DNA of 64,000 nucleotides from Bradyrhizobium sp. CCBAU 53340. GTDB taxonomy: Bacteria > Pseudomonadota > Alphaproteobacteria > Rhizobiales > Xanthobacteraceae. Below are positions 25,357 through 34,291 of this stretch, piece by piece (position 1 is the first letter of the stretch; the number at the start of each line of letters is the position of its first letter). Under the pieces are notes generated by a model. It was not told the DNA's origin. It saw only the letters and a list, made by a program, of their open reading frames with translations, and searched no databases. A program made the position numbers and the translations under genes. Location: assembly GCF_015291645.1 (NCBI RefSeq), contig NZ_CP030055.1, positions 1,364,001-1,428,000 of the forward strand, given 5' to 3'.

Positions 25357-25370
25357 TTGCGATAGCGCAA
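25357..25370. promoter_or_regulatory. FNR/FixK2 box of the nnrR-nnrS divergent region
   Basis: TTGCGATAGCGCAA matches the consensus with near-perfect dyad symmetry. For nnrS, a -10-like TATTTT at 25392-25397 is centred 31 bp from the box centre, predicting transcription about 27 bp before the ATG. Toward nnrR no convincing -10 is found at the equivalent distance. Confidence 0.83.
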
Positions 25371-25432
25371 AATCAGCGAGGCGGACGGCAGTATTTTTCC
25401 AGACAACAACTTGAGTTCACAGGAGTTGCCCT

Positions 25433-26644
25433 ATGGCTGGTGCCCGATCCCGTAATTTTGCGGGCTGGCCGTTGTTTGCGAACAGTTTCCGGCCCTTCTT
25501 CCTGTTCGCTGCGATCCAGGCCGGGCTGTCGATACTGGTCTGGCTGCCGATGTTCTATGGCGAGCTGTCGGTGACGTCGGCCTTCGCCCCGCGGGACTGG
25601 CATGTCCACGAGATGCTCTATGGTTTCCTGCCCGCGGTGATCACGGGCTTCTTGTTCACGGCGATCCCGAACTGGACCGGGCGGCTGCCGATCCAGGGCG
25701 GGTCACTTGGGGCACTGCTGGTGGTCTGGCTCGCAGGGCGTGTCGCAGTGGCACTGTCCGCCGAGATCGGCTGGGCGGTCGCGCTTGTCGTCGACGCCGC
25801 CTTCCTGGCGCTGGTCGTCGCGGCCGCAACCCGCGAGATCATCGCGGGCAGCAACTGGCGCAATTTGCCGGTGGTGGTGCTCGTGCTCTTGCTGCTGTCA
25901 GGCAATGTCGCCTTCCATCTTGAAGCACATTATGAAGGCGCGGCCGATGTCGGCATTCGCGTCGGGATCAGCGTGGTCGTGCTGCTGATCTCGCTGATCG
26001 GCGGCCGCATCATCCCGAGCTTCACCCGCAATTGGCTGGTCAAGTTCAACACCGGCCGCTTGCCGGTGCCGTTCGGACGCTTTGATGGCGCGGTGATCGG
26101 ATTGAGCGCGCTCGCGCTGATCGGGTGGATCGTGGAACCGCTGAACATGATCACCGGCACCGTCATGGCGCTGGTCGGCGCATTGCACCTCGTGCGGCTT
26201 GCGCGCTGGGCCGGTGACCGCACCGCGGGCGAGCGGCTGCTGCTGATCCTTCACGTCGGTTACGTCTTCGTGCCATCAGGCTTCCTGCTGAACGCCCTGG
26301 CCGGCTTCGGCGTGCTGCCGCCGAGCGCCGGCATTCACGCCTGGATGACGGGGGCGGCTGGTATCATGACGCTTGCTGTCATGACGCGCGCAAGCCTCGG
26401 CCATACCGGGCAGGCGTTGACGGCCTCACCCGTCACGCAAGGCATCTACGCTGCGATCATCGTCGCCGCGCTGGCGCGGGTCTCCGCGGTGCTGCTGCCC
26501 GCTCATAGCGATGTGCTCTTGCATATCGCGGCCTGTGGCTGGATCGTCGCGTTCCTCGGCTTTGCCGCCGCGTTCGGCCCGCTGCTTGCCGGCAATCCCC
26601 GGCGCGCGCTCGCCATCATGGGCGTGGCGGCCCCGGCACGTTGA
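25433..26644 (+). CDS. nnrS: NnrS family heme-copper membrane protein
   Basis: A 403-residue inner-membrane protein with about twelve hydrophobic helices. Family marks include PLFANSFRPFFLFAA near the N-terminus, WHVHEMLYGFLPAVITGFLF (conserved histidines), GGRIIPSFTRNWL and MTRASLGHTGQAL. NnrS binds heme and copper and protects cells from nitrosative stress during denitrification; its exact reaction is unsettled. Its start follows AGGAG. It is driven by the FNR/FixK box at 25357 and lies divergent to nnrR. Confidence 0.92.
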   Translation: MAGARSRNFAGWPLFANSFRPFFLFAAIQAGLSILVWLPMFYGELSVTSAFAPRDWHVHEMLYGFLPAVITGFLFTAIPNWTGRLPIQGGSLGALLVVWLAGRVAVALSAEIGWAVALVVDAAFLALVVAAATREIIAGSNWRNLPVVVLVLLLLSGNVAFHLEAHYEGAADVGIRVGISVVVLLISLIGGRIIPSFTRNWLVKFNTGRLPVPFGRFDGAVIGLSALALIGWIVEPLNMITGTVMALVGALHLVRLARWAGDRTAGERLLLILHVGYVFVPSGFLLNALAGFGVLPPSAGIHAWMTGAAGIMTLAVMTRASLGHTGQALTASPVTQGIYAAIIVAALARVSAVLLPAHSDVLLHIAACGWIVAFLGFAAAFGPLLAGNPRRALAIMGVAAPAR

Positions 26645-26749
26645 AATTTCTTGCCGGCGTAACAAACGTCGTGGTCGATCCGAAACTATCTTTCGAGCTG
26701 CGTCTGCTGTTAGCTTGGCGCGGAAAAGCGATTGAGGAATGGATCGAAA

Positions 26750-27067
26750 ATGATCGGCGAAGTCGTTGTGATTGGCGGTCTAAAGCTGCGGGATGGCGTT
26801 CCGCTTGAGGAGTATGATCGACTGGGCGAGCGCATGTACGATATTGTCAGCGCCATGCCAGGCTTTCAGTCGGTTAAGTCATTCAAGGCCGAGGATGGCG
26901 AGGAGCTGACCGTGTTTCGTTTTGCGTCGGAGGGCGCACTCGAGGCTTGGCGTACGCATCCGGAACACATCGAGGCGATGAAGCGCGGGCATGCCGAATT
27001 CTATGCCAGCGGCCTCTTGCAGATTTGCAAGGTTATCCGCGAAGTCGGTCCCTTCGAGCACGCCTAA
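26750..27067 (+). CDS. ABM-like small ferredoxin-fold protein
   Basis: A 105-residue protein with the dimeric alpha/beta-barrel (antibiotic biosynthesis monooxygenase-like) pattern: a beta strand EVVVIGGLKL, helix, AMPGFQSVKSFKAEDGEELTVFRFASEGALEAW, then HPEHIEAMKRGHAEFYASG. Such proteins are cofactor-free monooxygenases, heme-degrading enzymes or of unknown role, and no catalytic residue identifies this one. The ATG at 26750 is preferred over a TTG six codons upstream; GAGG lies 12 bases before it, a little far. It converges with the AraC gene with 12 bp between stops. Confidence 0.7.
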   Translation: MIGEVVVIGGLKLRDGVPLEEYDRLGERMYDIVSAMPGFQSVKSFKAEDGEELTVFRFASEGALEAWRTHPEHIEAMKRGHAEFYASGLLQICKVIREVGPFEHA

Positions 27068-27079
27068 TTTGAGTGTGAG

Positions 27080-28117
27080 CTAGGCCGCGCTGGCCGACGA
27101 TGCGCCGGCGGGTTGCGCCAGCGGGCGCGCGCCTTTGCGCCAATCGGTGATGGTGCAGCCGAAGCGGCCGCGAAACCAGCGGGCCATGGCGCTCTGCGCG
27201 GAAAAGCCGAGCTGTGCGGCGATATCCGCCAGCGGCCGGCCGGGGTCCCCGATCAGCTGGATCACGAGATCGGCGCGCTGCGCGTCAAGGATGGCCGAGA
27301 AGCTGGTGCCCGATGCGGCCAAATGCCGGTGGATGGTGCGGCGGGTGCAGGCGAGATGCTCGGCCACGCGCTCGACGGTGCAGTCGCCGGTCGCGAGCAG
27401 GCTGCGCACGACCTCGTCGACCTTCTCGTCCCAGCTTGCCGGCCGGGTTTCGATCGCCTCGATGCGCTTGCGCAAGTAGCTCGCGATCAGGGGATGCGCG
27501 CTTGGAATCCGCCGCTCCATGTCGTGCGCCGACAGCAGGATCGCATCCTCCTCCGCGTTGAAGATCACGCGGCAGCCGAAGAAGTCGCGGTAGCGCTTGC
27601 GGTCGTGCGGAGGCGGGTAGCGCAGGTGAACTTGCTGCGGCCGCCAATCGCTGCCGAACAGTGACTGGATGATACGGTGGACGCTGCCCAGCGCCATGTC
27701 GATCGACTGGCGCGACGCGGTCGGTCGCCGCCCCCGCAGATGCAATCTGACCGCCACGGTCTGCCTGTCCCTGACGATCTCGAGCTTCATGCCGTCATGA
27801 TAGACATGGATGAAGCGAGAGAACGCTTCGATGGCCTCGCCAACCGTCGCCTGTTCGCGCACGATTAGGCCGACCGCACCGAAATTGGTGAGCCCGCCAC
27901 GCTCGGCGAGGCGCAGGCCGAAATCGTCGACACCGGATTCCTCCGCCGACATTTCGAGCAAGCGACGCAGACTTGCAACGGCGATGGGGGTGTCAGGCTC
28001 GTCGAGCACGGCCAGCGGTAGCCGCGTCTTGCGCATCATCTGCTTGGGGTCGAGCCCGACCGACCGGGCGACCTCCGGGTAGTAGCTCAGGCCTGCGCTG
28101 CGAATGAGGTCGGTCAT
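27080..28117 (-). CDS. AraC-family transcriptional regulator
   Basis: A regulator of about 345 residues. The N-terminal domain (ARSVGLDPKQMMRKTRLPLAVL onward) is the Arabinose_bd type found in OruR/GbdR-like regulators, and the C-terminus has two helix-turn-helix motifs (TVERVAEHLACTRRTIHRHL and PLADIAAQLGFSAQSAMARWF). The frame is open upstream to 28408, but that part resembles non-coding sequence; the ATG at 28117 gives the usual family N-terminus. It is divergent from the FixJ-like gene across a 204-bp gap, so the two could regulate each other. The inducer is unknown. Confidence 0.83.
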   Translation of the reverse strand: MTDLIRSAGLSYYPEVARSVGLDPKQMMRKTRLPLAVLDEPDTPIAVASLRRLLEMSAEESGVDDFGLRLAERGGLTNFGAVGLIVREQATVGEAIEAFSRFIHVYHDGMKLEIVRDRQTVAVRLHLRGRRPTASRQSIDMALGSVHRIIQSLFGSDWRPQQVHLRYPPPHDRKRYRDFFGCRVIFNAEEDAILLSAHDMERRIPSAHPLIASYLRKRIEAIETRPASWDEKVDEVVRSLLATGDCTVERVAEHLACTRRTIHRHLAASGTSFSAILDAQRADLVIQLIGDPGRPLADIAAQLGFSAQSAMARWFRGRFGCTITDWRKGARPLAQPAGASSASAA

Positions 28118-28321
28118 GCGACCAGTTCCTGTCGGCCATTCCCGCAGATGTCCCGAAATGTAAAGCTTCTGTCCCGATCCGTCAAATCCGGGAACAGGAC
28201 GGAACATACATAAGGGACAGCGACGCACCGGCGGGAATGCCGTGGGCATGACGGCGCAGCAGGGCGGTGGGCCCCGCAGCCGTCTCGTATCATTTGACCA
28301 AGACATTGCTGGATCGGGATT

Positions 28322-28942
28322 ATGCCGGGGAACACGTTTTCCAAGGGCGAGGTATTCGTCATCGACACTGACGCTGCCTGCCGCGAAGAACTGTCCAGTG
28401 CGCTTCAACAGAGCGCCTATGACGTGATTTGCTTTGCCGACAGCGCATCGCTTCTATCGGAGGCAAAGGCGAGGATGCCGGCCTGCGTGCTGCTGGAGAT
28501 GCCGCCGGATCGCTCCGCCCTCGACATGCTCAGGCGTCTGCGCGAGGCGAATTGCATGGCGCCGGTGCTGGTGACCTCGGCGAACGGCAGCATCGCCATG
28601 GCGGTCGACGCGATCAAGAGCGGCGCGGCGGACTTCATCGAGAAGCCGTTCCGCACCCACGACATCATCGGCCGGATCGACGCTGCGATCGACGAATACA
28701 TCCAGCCCGACTCGAGCCGGCAGCGCTGGCTGCCCGGTTGCGCCCCCCTGACCTTGCGCGAAGGTGACGTGCTGGCGCATCTCGTTGCTGGCCGGACCAA
28801 CAAGGAGATCGCCCGGCGGATGCATCTGAGCGCGCGCACGGTCGAGGGCTATCGCGCCAGCATCCTGAAGAAGGCTGGTGCCAAGAACGTGACCGATCTG
28901 CTCCGCCGCATCTTCGGCCAGGGCTCGCCCACGCAGGTCTGA
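28322..28942 (+). CDS. FixJ-family response regulator with altered phosphoacceptor
   Basis: A 206-residue protein with a receiver domain (residues about 10-125) and a LuxR/FixJ-type DNA-binding domain (LTLREGDVLAHLVAGRTNKEIARR and the LSARTVEGYRASI recognition region). In the receiver, the position of the phosphorylated Asp reads Glu (CVLLEMPPD, residue 59, codon GAG), and the acidic pair near the N-terminus is IDTD rather than DD. The conserved Thr (VTSANG) and Lys (FIEKPF) remain. Asp-to-Glu often mimics phosphorylation, so it may be constitutively active. No histidine kinase gene is adjacent, which fits an orphan regulator. Confidence 0.87.
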   Translation: MPGNTFSKGEVFVIDTDAACREELSSALQQSAYDVICFADSASLLSEAKARMPACVLLEMPPDRSALDMLRRLREANCMAPVLVTSANGSIAMAVDAIKSGAADFIEKPFRTHDIIGRIDAAIDEYIQPDSSRQRWLPGCAPLTLREGDVLAHLVAGRTNKEIARRMHLSARTVEGYRASILKKAGAKNVTDLLRRIFGQGSPTQV

Positions 28943-29112
28943 CGATCTCCGCCGGGGGGACGGCGCGTTCCACGGCCATGGTGCCGCCGCAGCTGCGCCC
29001 CACGGAAACCCCAATCGAACCAGTTCCTTCCCTGCCGCGTCTCACCACGATGGCGTGGCATGTTTTCGCGCGTCCGGCTGGCGGCGCGGCGATATCGGCA
29101 GGGAGAAATTTG

Positions 29113-30798
29113 ATGCGCATGATCGCAAGATGTCTGGCGACGACGAGCCTGGTCCTGATGACCGCAACGCTCGCTTCGCCCTCATGGGCCGCCGATGTGG
29201 ATGCCACATCGGCTATCGACGCCGTCACCGTCTATCCTGATGGCGCCACCGTCACCCGCGTGATTGCGATCGACCTGGCCTCCGGGGACTCGACGCTGGT
29301 TGCCAAGGATTTTCCGCTCTCGCTCGACCCATCCTCGCTCCGCGTCGAGGGCGAAGCGACTGCGAAACTCACCATCGGCACGATCGATGCGCGGCCGCCC
29401 CGCGCAGCGGCGCCGGTCAATCTGCCCGAGCTCGACAAGCGTATCGAGGCGCTCAACGACGAGCGCGCCGACCTGCAGGGCACGATCGATGCCGCGTCCT
29501 CCAGGCGCAAATTCGCGGAGCGCTTTGCCGAAGCATCTCCCGCCGGCCTTGGCGAGAAGGGCGAAGCGCGCCCGATCACCGAATGGCGCGCGGCGTTCAC
29601 CGCCGTGGCGGAGGAAGTCGCGGCCGCCGACACTGCGATCCGCGATGCGACGCGAAAGCAGCGCGAGATCGATCGCCAGATCGCGCAGCTCGAGGCCGAC
29701 CGATCCGCCAAGCCGCCAAGCAAGCTCGAGGTGCGCATCGACGTCGCCTCGGCCGCCGCGACGAAGGCGACGCTGCGGGTCACCTACACGGTGCGCAACG
29801 CGCGCTGGCTGCCGCTCTATGACGCCCGGCTCGACACCGGCGCCAAAGATCGCAAGCCGCAGCTCGAACTGGTCCGCCGTGCGGAAGTAACGCAGTCGAC
29901 CGGCGAGGACTGGTCGAATGTCGCGCTCGGCGTTTCCACGGTCCGTATCGCCCGTGGCGGCAGCGCGCCAGAGCTCGGCTCGCTGGTCGCGCAATATCCG
30001 CAGGTGCCGAAGCCGTTGGCGGCGAGCTCGATGCCGGACAGCGCGCGCTTGCGCTCCGCGCTGGCGCCTGCCCCGGAGCCTTCGCTAGCCGATAAGGTCC
30101 AGCGGTTCAAATTTGGCCCAGGAACGACCTTCGCCGAGCTGGAGGCAACCCCCGAGATCGGTGACTTCCAGGCGACTTTCAAGATTCCCGGCCGCGTCAG
30201 TCTCGGCGCCGCCGAGGGCGCCAAGAGCCTGCGCATCGCCTCCATGAGCGTGCCGGCTGATCTTGCGGTGCGCGCCGCACCGGTGCAGGACCCCACCGCC
30301 TTCCTCGAAGCCAGCTTCAAGCAGACCGACGACACGGCGCTTTTGCCGGGCAAGGTCGCGATCTATCGTGACGGCGTTTTTGTCGGCCGCGGCAAGCTCT
30401 CGGCCTCGGCCAAGGACGATATCGTGCGGCTCGGCTTCGGCGCCGACGACAAGGTCAAGGTCGAGCGCGCGGTGCTCAAGCGCAACGAAGGTTCGGCCGG
30501 CCTCTTGGTCACGACGTCGAAGACCGACGAGCGCGCGTTCAAGACCACCGTGCGCAACGGTCATGATTTCCCGATTCACGTCGCGATCGAGGATCAGCTG
30601 CCGGTCAGCGAAAACGAGGACATCATCGTCGAGATGCTGCCCGCGACCACGCCCCCCACGGCAAAGGACATCCGCGACAAGCGTGGTGTGCTGGAATGGT
30701 CGTTCGATGCCAAGCCCGGCGAGGTCAAGGACATCAACTTCGCCTGGCGTGTCCGCTGGCCCAAGGACAAGAGCATGGTGATCGTGCCGTCGGGCTAG
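29113..30798 (+). CDS. DUF4139 (MuiA-like) exported protein
   Basis: A 561-residue protein with a signal peptide (CLATTSLVLMTATLASPSWA) and the DUF4139 architecture: an N-terminal domain starting DAVTVYPDGATVTR, a coiled coil at about residues 110-210 (ELDKRIEALNDERADLQG; DATRKQREIDRQIAQLEA) and a C-terminal beta domain (VRNARWLPLYDARLD; TGEDWSNVALGVST; VRWPKDKSMVIVP). The family includes the 'mucoidy inhibitor A' group; no biochemical function is established. The ATG at 29113 has GGGAG 8 bases upstream. It lies alone, ending in a repeat-rich convergent gap. Confidence 0.8.
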   Translation: MRMIARCLATTSLVLMTATLASPSWAADVDATSAIDAVTVYPDGATVTRVIAIDLASGDSTLVAKDFPLSLDPSSLRVEGEATAKLTIGTIDARPPRAAAPVNLPELDKRIEALNDERADLQGTIDAASSRRKFAERFAEASPAGLGEKGEARPITEWRAAFTAVAEEVAAADTAIRDATRKQREIDRQIAQLEADRSAKPPSKLEVRIDVASAAATKATLRVTYTVRNARWLPLYDARLDTGAKDRKPQLELVRRAEVTQSTGEDWSNVALGVSTVRIARGGSAPELGSLVAQYPQVPKPLAASSMPDSARLRSALAPAPEPSLADKVQRFKFGPGTTFAELEATPEIGDFQATFKIPGRVSLGAAEGAKSLRIASMSVPADLAVRAAPVQDPTAFLEASFKQTDDTALLPGKVAIYRDGVFVGRGKLSASAKDDIVRLGFGADDKVKVERAVLKRNEGSAGLLVTTSKTDERAFKTTVRNGHDFPIHVAIEDQLPVSENEDIIVEMLPATTPPTAKDIRDKRGVLEWSFDAKPGEVKDINFAWRVRWPKDKSMVIVPSG

Positions 30799-30821
30799 AT
30801 TGCAAGCCACGACAGCGGTTC

Positions 30822-30946
30822 ACTCCCTCTCCCGCTTGCGGGAGAGGGTTGGGGTTGAGGGCTTTCTCCTCTGGGAGAGCCTTCGTCGTCGAGACACCCT
30901 CTCCCGACCCTCCCCCGCAAGCGGGGAGGGGAAGGAGAGGAGCGCG
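30822..30946. repeat. CTCTCCCG-type palindromic repeat cluster
   Basis: Two palindromes fill the gap between convergent genes. The first has arms CCCTCTCCCG / CGGGAGAGGG (30825-30848); the second has CCCTCCCC / GGGGAGGG with an inner GC-AA-GC (30908-30930). They are related to the copies at 11103 and 24558 and may also act as a bidirectional terminator. Confidence 0.7.
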
Positions 30947-30947
30947 G

Positions 30948-31844
30948 TTACTCCTTCACCGCGCCAGTCAGCGATGACACGTAATAGTCCACGAACAGCG
31001 AATAGAAGATCGCAACCGGCAGCGAGCCGAGCAGCGATCCCGCCATCAACGCGCCCCATTGGTAGACGTCGCCGGTGACGAGCTCGGTCAGGATCGCGAC
31101 CGGCACGGTCTTGTTGGCGCCGCTCTGGATGAAGGCGAGCGCGTAGATGAACTCGTTCCAGGACAGCGTGAAGGAGAAGATGCCGGCCGAGATCAGGCCG
31201 GGCACCGCGAGCGGCAGCGTGATCCGCCGCAGGATCTGCAGGCGCGTGGCGCCGTCGACCAATGCGCATTCCTCGAGCTCATAGGGGATCGACTTGAAAT
31301 AGCCGATCAGGAGCCAGGTGCAGAACGGCACCAGGAAGGTCGGATAGACCAGGATCAGCGCCATCGGCGAGTCGAACAGGCCGAACTGCACCACCACGGT
31401 CGCGAGCGGGATGAACAGGATCGACGGTGGCACGAGATAGGCGAGATAAATGCCAAGGCCGACATAGGGACTGCCGCGGAAGCGCAGGCGCTCGATCGCG
31501 TAGGCGGCAAGCGTGCTCGCGATCAGCGACAGCGTGGTCGCCCCGATCGCGACCAGCATCGTGGTCCACAGCCAGCGCGGATAGGCGGTCTCGAACAGGA
31601 GGTGCTTGATATGCGCCAGCGTCGGCGAGGAAATCCAGAACGGGTTGTGCTCCTTATAGTTCATCAGCTCCGCGTTCGGCTTGAACGAGGTGATCGCCAT
31701 CCAATAGAACGGAAACAGCAGGATCAGCACAAAGCAGCCAAGCGGCAGATAGATCATCATCAGCCGCCGCAGCCCGGAATCCCAGGCCATGGTGTCGGGG
31801 GCTGCTTTCGCGTCGACTGAGACTTGCGCGACCGTATCAGTCAT
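30948..31844 (-). CDS. CUT1-type sugar ABC permease, MalG class
   Basis: A 298-residue inner-membrane permease with six helices and the coupling motif LEECALVDGATRLQILRRI. The N-terminal cytoplasmic extension before the first helix is about 30 residues. It overlaps the preceding permease by 8 bp. It is the final gene of a four-gene minus-strand unit (dehydrogenase, binding protein, two permeases). No ATPase gene is associated. Confidence 0.87.
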   Translation of the reverse strand: MTDTVAQVSVDAKAAPDTMAWDSGLRRLMMIYLPLGCFVLILLFPFYWMAITSFKPNAELMNYKEHNPFWISSPTLAHIKHLLFETAYPRWLWTTMLVAIGATTLSLIASTLAAYAIERLRFRGSPYVGLGIYLAYLVPPSILFIPLATVVVQFGLFDSPMALILVYPTFLVPFCTWLLIGYFKSIPYELEECALVDGATRLQILRRITLPLAVPGLISAGIFSFTLSWNEFIYALAFIQSGANKTVPVAILTELVTGDVYQWGALMAGSLLGSLPVAIFYSLFVDYYVSSLTGAVKE

Positions 31845-32793
31845 TGGCTTCTCCCTGCTGCCATTTGCGGCGCGCCAAGCCGAAATAGGAGAACAGCGTC
31901 GCGAACACCAGGAACGGGATCATCGACACCGCGATCGCCGCGCCTTCTCCGAGCTCGCCGCCGGCGATGCCGCGCTGGAACGCCAGCGTTGCCAGCAAAT
32001 GCGTCGAATTGCCCGGCCCGCCGCGGGTGATGGCGTAAACCAGCTGGAAGTCGGTAAAGGTGAAGATGATCGAGAACGTCATGACGATGGCGAGGATCGG
32101 CATCATCATCGGGAAGGTGATGTAGCGGAAGCGCTGCCAGGCGCTGGCGCCGTCGAGCATCGCGGCCTCGTAGAGCGAGGGCGAGATGGTCTGCAGGCCT
32201 GCCAGCAGCGAGATCGCGACGAAAGGAATGCCGCGCCAGATGTTGGCGGCGATCAGCGAGAACCGCGCCGGCCAAGGCGAGCCGAGGAAGTCGACATTGC
32301 TCGACTTCCAATGCAGCACGTCGACCAGCAAATAGGAGATGATCGAGAACTGCGGATCGTAGATCCACCAGAACGCCAGCGCCGAAAGCACCGTCGGCAC
32401 GATCCAGGGCAGCAGGATGATCGCGCGCAGCACGCTCTTGAACGGAAAATGGTTGTTGAGCAGCAGCGCCAGCCAGAAGCCGAGCGCGAACTTTCCGAAG
32501 GTCGCTATGCCCGTGTAGACCACGCTGTAGAACACCGCGTTCCACCACAGCGAATCGGTGAGCAGATACTGGAAATTCTCGAGGCCAATGAACTCGCCCT
32601 TCCGCCCGATCGTGGTGTCGGTGAAGGCGAGCCAGATGCCGAGCCCGAGCGGATAGGTCAGGAACACCGCAAGCAGCCCGAGCGCGGGCGCGAGGCACAT
32701 CGCGACCAGGAAGGGCTTGTAGTCGAACAGGCGAACGAGCCAGTTCGGTTGTCGCTGTGCCAGCGCGGGAGAGGAGAGGGTCGTCACGGACAT
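31837..32793 (-). CDS. CUT1-type sugar ABC permease, MalF class
   Basis: A 318-residue permease whose first helix reads FLVAMCLAPALGLLAVFLTYPLG in part, with the coupling motif LYEAAMLDGASAWQRFRYI. It partners the permease at 30948-31844, the two frames overlapping by 8 bp. It is separated from the binding-protein gene by 136 bp that hold a long inverted repeat. Confidence 0.87.
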   Translation of the reverse strand: MSVTTLSSPALAQRQPNWLVRLFDYKPFLVAMCLAPALGLLAVFLTYPLGLGIWLAFTDTTIGRKGEFIGLENFQYLLTDSLWWNAVFYSVVYTGIATFGKFALGFWLALLLNNHFPFKSVLRAIILLPWIVPTVLSALAFWWIYDPQFSIISYLLVDVLHWKSSNVDFLGSPWPARFSLIAANIWRGIPFVAISLLAGLQTISPSLYEAAMLDGASAWQRFRYITFPMMMPILAIVMTFSIIFTFTDFQLVYAITRGGPGNSTHLLATLAFQRGIAGGELGEGAAIAVSMIPFLVFATLFSYFGLARRKWQQGEAND

Positions 32794-32826
32794 CAGGGCT
32801 TTGGCCTCCTCTTGAAAGTCGCTCCA

Positions 32827-32914
32827 CCGTCATTGCGAGGAGCGGAGCGACGAAGCAATCCAGGCTGTCGCCGCGTAGACGGACTGGATTGCTTCGCTCC
32901 GCTCGCAATGACGG
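32827..32914. repeat. long inverted repeat of the CATTGCGAG...GAAGCAATCCAG type
   Basis: The left arm (32827-32863, beginning CCGTCATTGCGAG and ending GAAGCAATCCAG) and the right arm (32884-32914, CTGGATTGCTTCGCTCC... ending CGCAATGACGG) are near-complementary, the left carrying a few extra bases. This dispersed REP-like family is common in Bradyrhizobium. Here it sits within an operon, between the binding protein and the permease. Confidence 0.8.
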
Positions 32915-32929
32915 CGGCGCTGTCAGTGC

Positions 32930-34270
32930 TTACTTCTGCCGCCGGAAATACCGCTTGCAGCGCTGCTCGGCTTCCGCGGCCGCGGCCTCGGGCGTGGCCG
33001 CGCCGGTCGCAACGGAGGCGAACATCTGGATCAGCACGTAGTCGGCGCTGACGGCACCGGTCGCCGTCGAGATCGGACCGGCATAGCCGTCGTAATAGGT
33101 GCTGTTCATCGTATCCTTGAAGATCGCGACCTTGGGATCACCTTTCCACACGGCGGCCTCCGCGTAGGCGGCGAGCGGCTGCGCCCAATAGCCGGAATTG
33201 GCATTGAGCCACGGCTCGTACTGGTCCTTCTCCAGCATGTACTGCAGGAACGCCTTTGCGGCGTTGGGATACTGGCTGTGCTTGAACACCATGGCGTTCA
33301 GCGTCAGGCCCGCCATCGGCGAGACCTTGGCGACGCCCTTCGGCAGCAATTGATGTTCGCTGTCGTCGGCGATGGCCTTGGTCGCGGGATCGTTCTTCAG
33401 CGAAAAATACAGCGAGACGCCGTTGGCGGTCAGCGAGATCTCCTGCGCGGAATAGGCGCGGTTGTTGCTGACGTCGTTCCACGACGTCGTGCCGGCGATG
33501 AAGGTCGGGTAGAGCTGCTTGACCCAGTTCAGCGCGGCAATGGTCTCCTTGCTGTTGATGGTGACGTTGCCATCCGGATCGAGCAGGGCCGCGTTGTGCG
33601 ACCACAGCGCCCAGCTCGCAAAGCCGTTGCCGTCACCCTTGGCGTTGCCGAGCGCGAAGCCGGCGGGCTTGCCGGCCTTCTGCAGCTTCTGGCAGAGGTC
33701 GAGAATGCCGGCATGGTCTTCCGGCACCTTGTCGAAGCCGACCGATTGCAGGATCGATTTGCGGTAGATCAGGGGGCCAGCGGACGCGCCGAACGGCAGG
33801 CCGATCCAGGTGTCGCTCTTGTTCTTCTTGCCGTAGCGCTGCGCCAGCGGCAGCCAGCCGCCGTAGCGCTTGCCGACATAGTCGGCGACGTCGGTCAGCT
33901 CGATCAGCTTGTCGATATAGATGTGCGGCGCATCGGAGAAGCCGATGATGATGTCGGGGCCGGCTCCGGAATTGGCGGTCACGGCGGTCTGCTGGTTGAT
34001 ATCCTCCCAGCCGACGAAGTCGACCTTGACCTCGACGCCGGTCTCCTTGGTGAACTTCGCCGCATTGGCGCGGAACACGTCCTCGTCGGCCTGGACGAAG
34101 CGGACCGGCCGCAGCATGCGCAGGCTTGCGCCCTTTTCGATCTCGCGTTTGGGCGCCGGGACGTCGGCGGCTTTGATGTTTGAAGTTTGCGCTGCAGCAC
34201 CAGTGGCGGCGAACGTCGCAGCAGACAGGCCCAGCGCCAAGGCATCACGACGTGTGATGTCATTCCTCAT
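32930..34270 (-). CDS. extracellular solute-binding protein, family 1, Tat-exported
   Basis: A 446-residue periplasmic receptor. The N-terminus reads NDITRRDALALGLSAATF, a twin-arginine signal (RRDAL) with a hydrophobic stretch and an Ala-rich cleavage region. The mature part has receptor-type segments (KFTKETGVEVKVDFVGWEDI; NSGAGPDIIIGF). The start ATG at 34270 has GGGAGGA 5-7 bases upstream. Export by Tat rather than Sec suggests it folds before export, which differs from the Sec-type receptor at 11140. It serves the two downstream permeases. The substrate is unknown. Confidence 0.87.
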   Translation of the reverse strand: MRNDITRRDALALGLSAATFAATGAAAQTSNIKAADVPAPKREIEKGASLRMLRPVRFVQADEDVFRANAAKFTKETGVEVKVDFVGWEDINQQTAVTANSGAGPDIIIGFSDAPHIYIDKLIELTDVADYVGKRYGGWLPLAQRYGKKNKSDTWIGLPFGASAGPLIYRKSILQSVGFDKVPEDHAGILDLCQKLQKAGKPAGFALGNAKGDGNGFASWALWSHNAALLDPDGNVTINSKETIAALNWVKQLYPTFIAGTTSWNDVSNNRAYSAQEISLTANGVSLYFSLKNDPATKAIADDSEHQLLPKGVAKVSPMAGLTLNAMVFKHSQYPNAAKAFLQYMLEKDQYEPWLNANSGYWAQPLAAYAEAAVWKGDPKVAIFKDTMNSTYYDGYAGPISTATGAVSADYVLIQMFASVATGAATPEAAAAEAEQRCKRYFRRQK

Positions 34271-34291
34271 CAGTTCCTCCCTATGATGTCT

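Noticed and set aside
26739..26753. Four-codon minigene overlapping the start of the ABM-like gene
   Set aside because: ATG-GAT-CGA-AAA-TGA overlaps the real ATG, but so short a frame is expected by chance and has no supporting signal.
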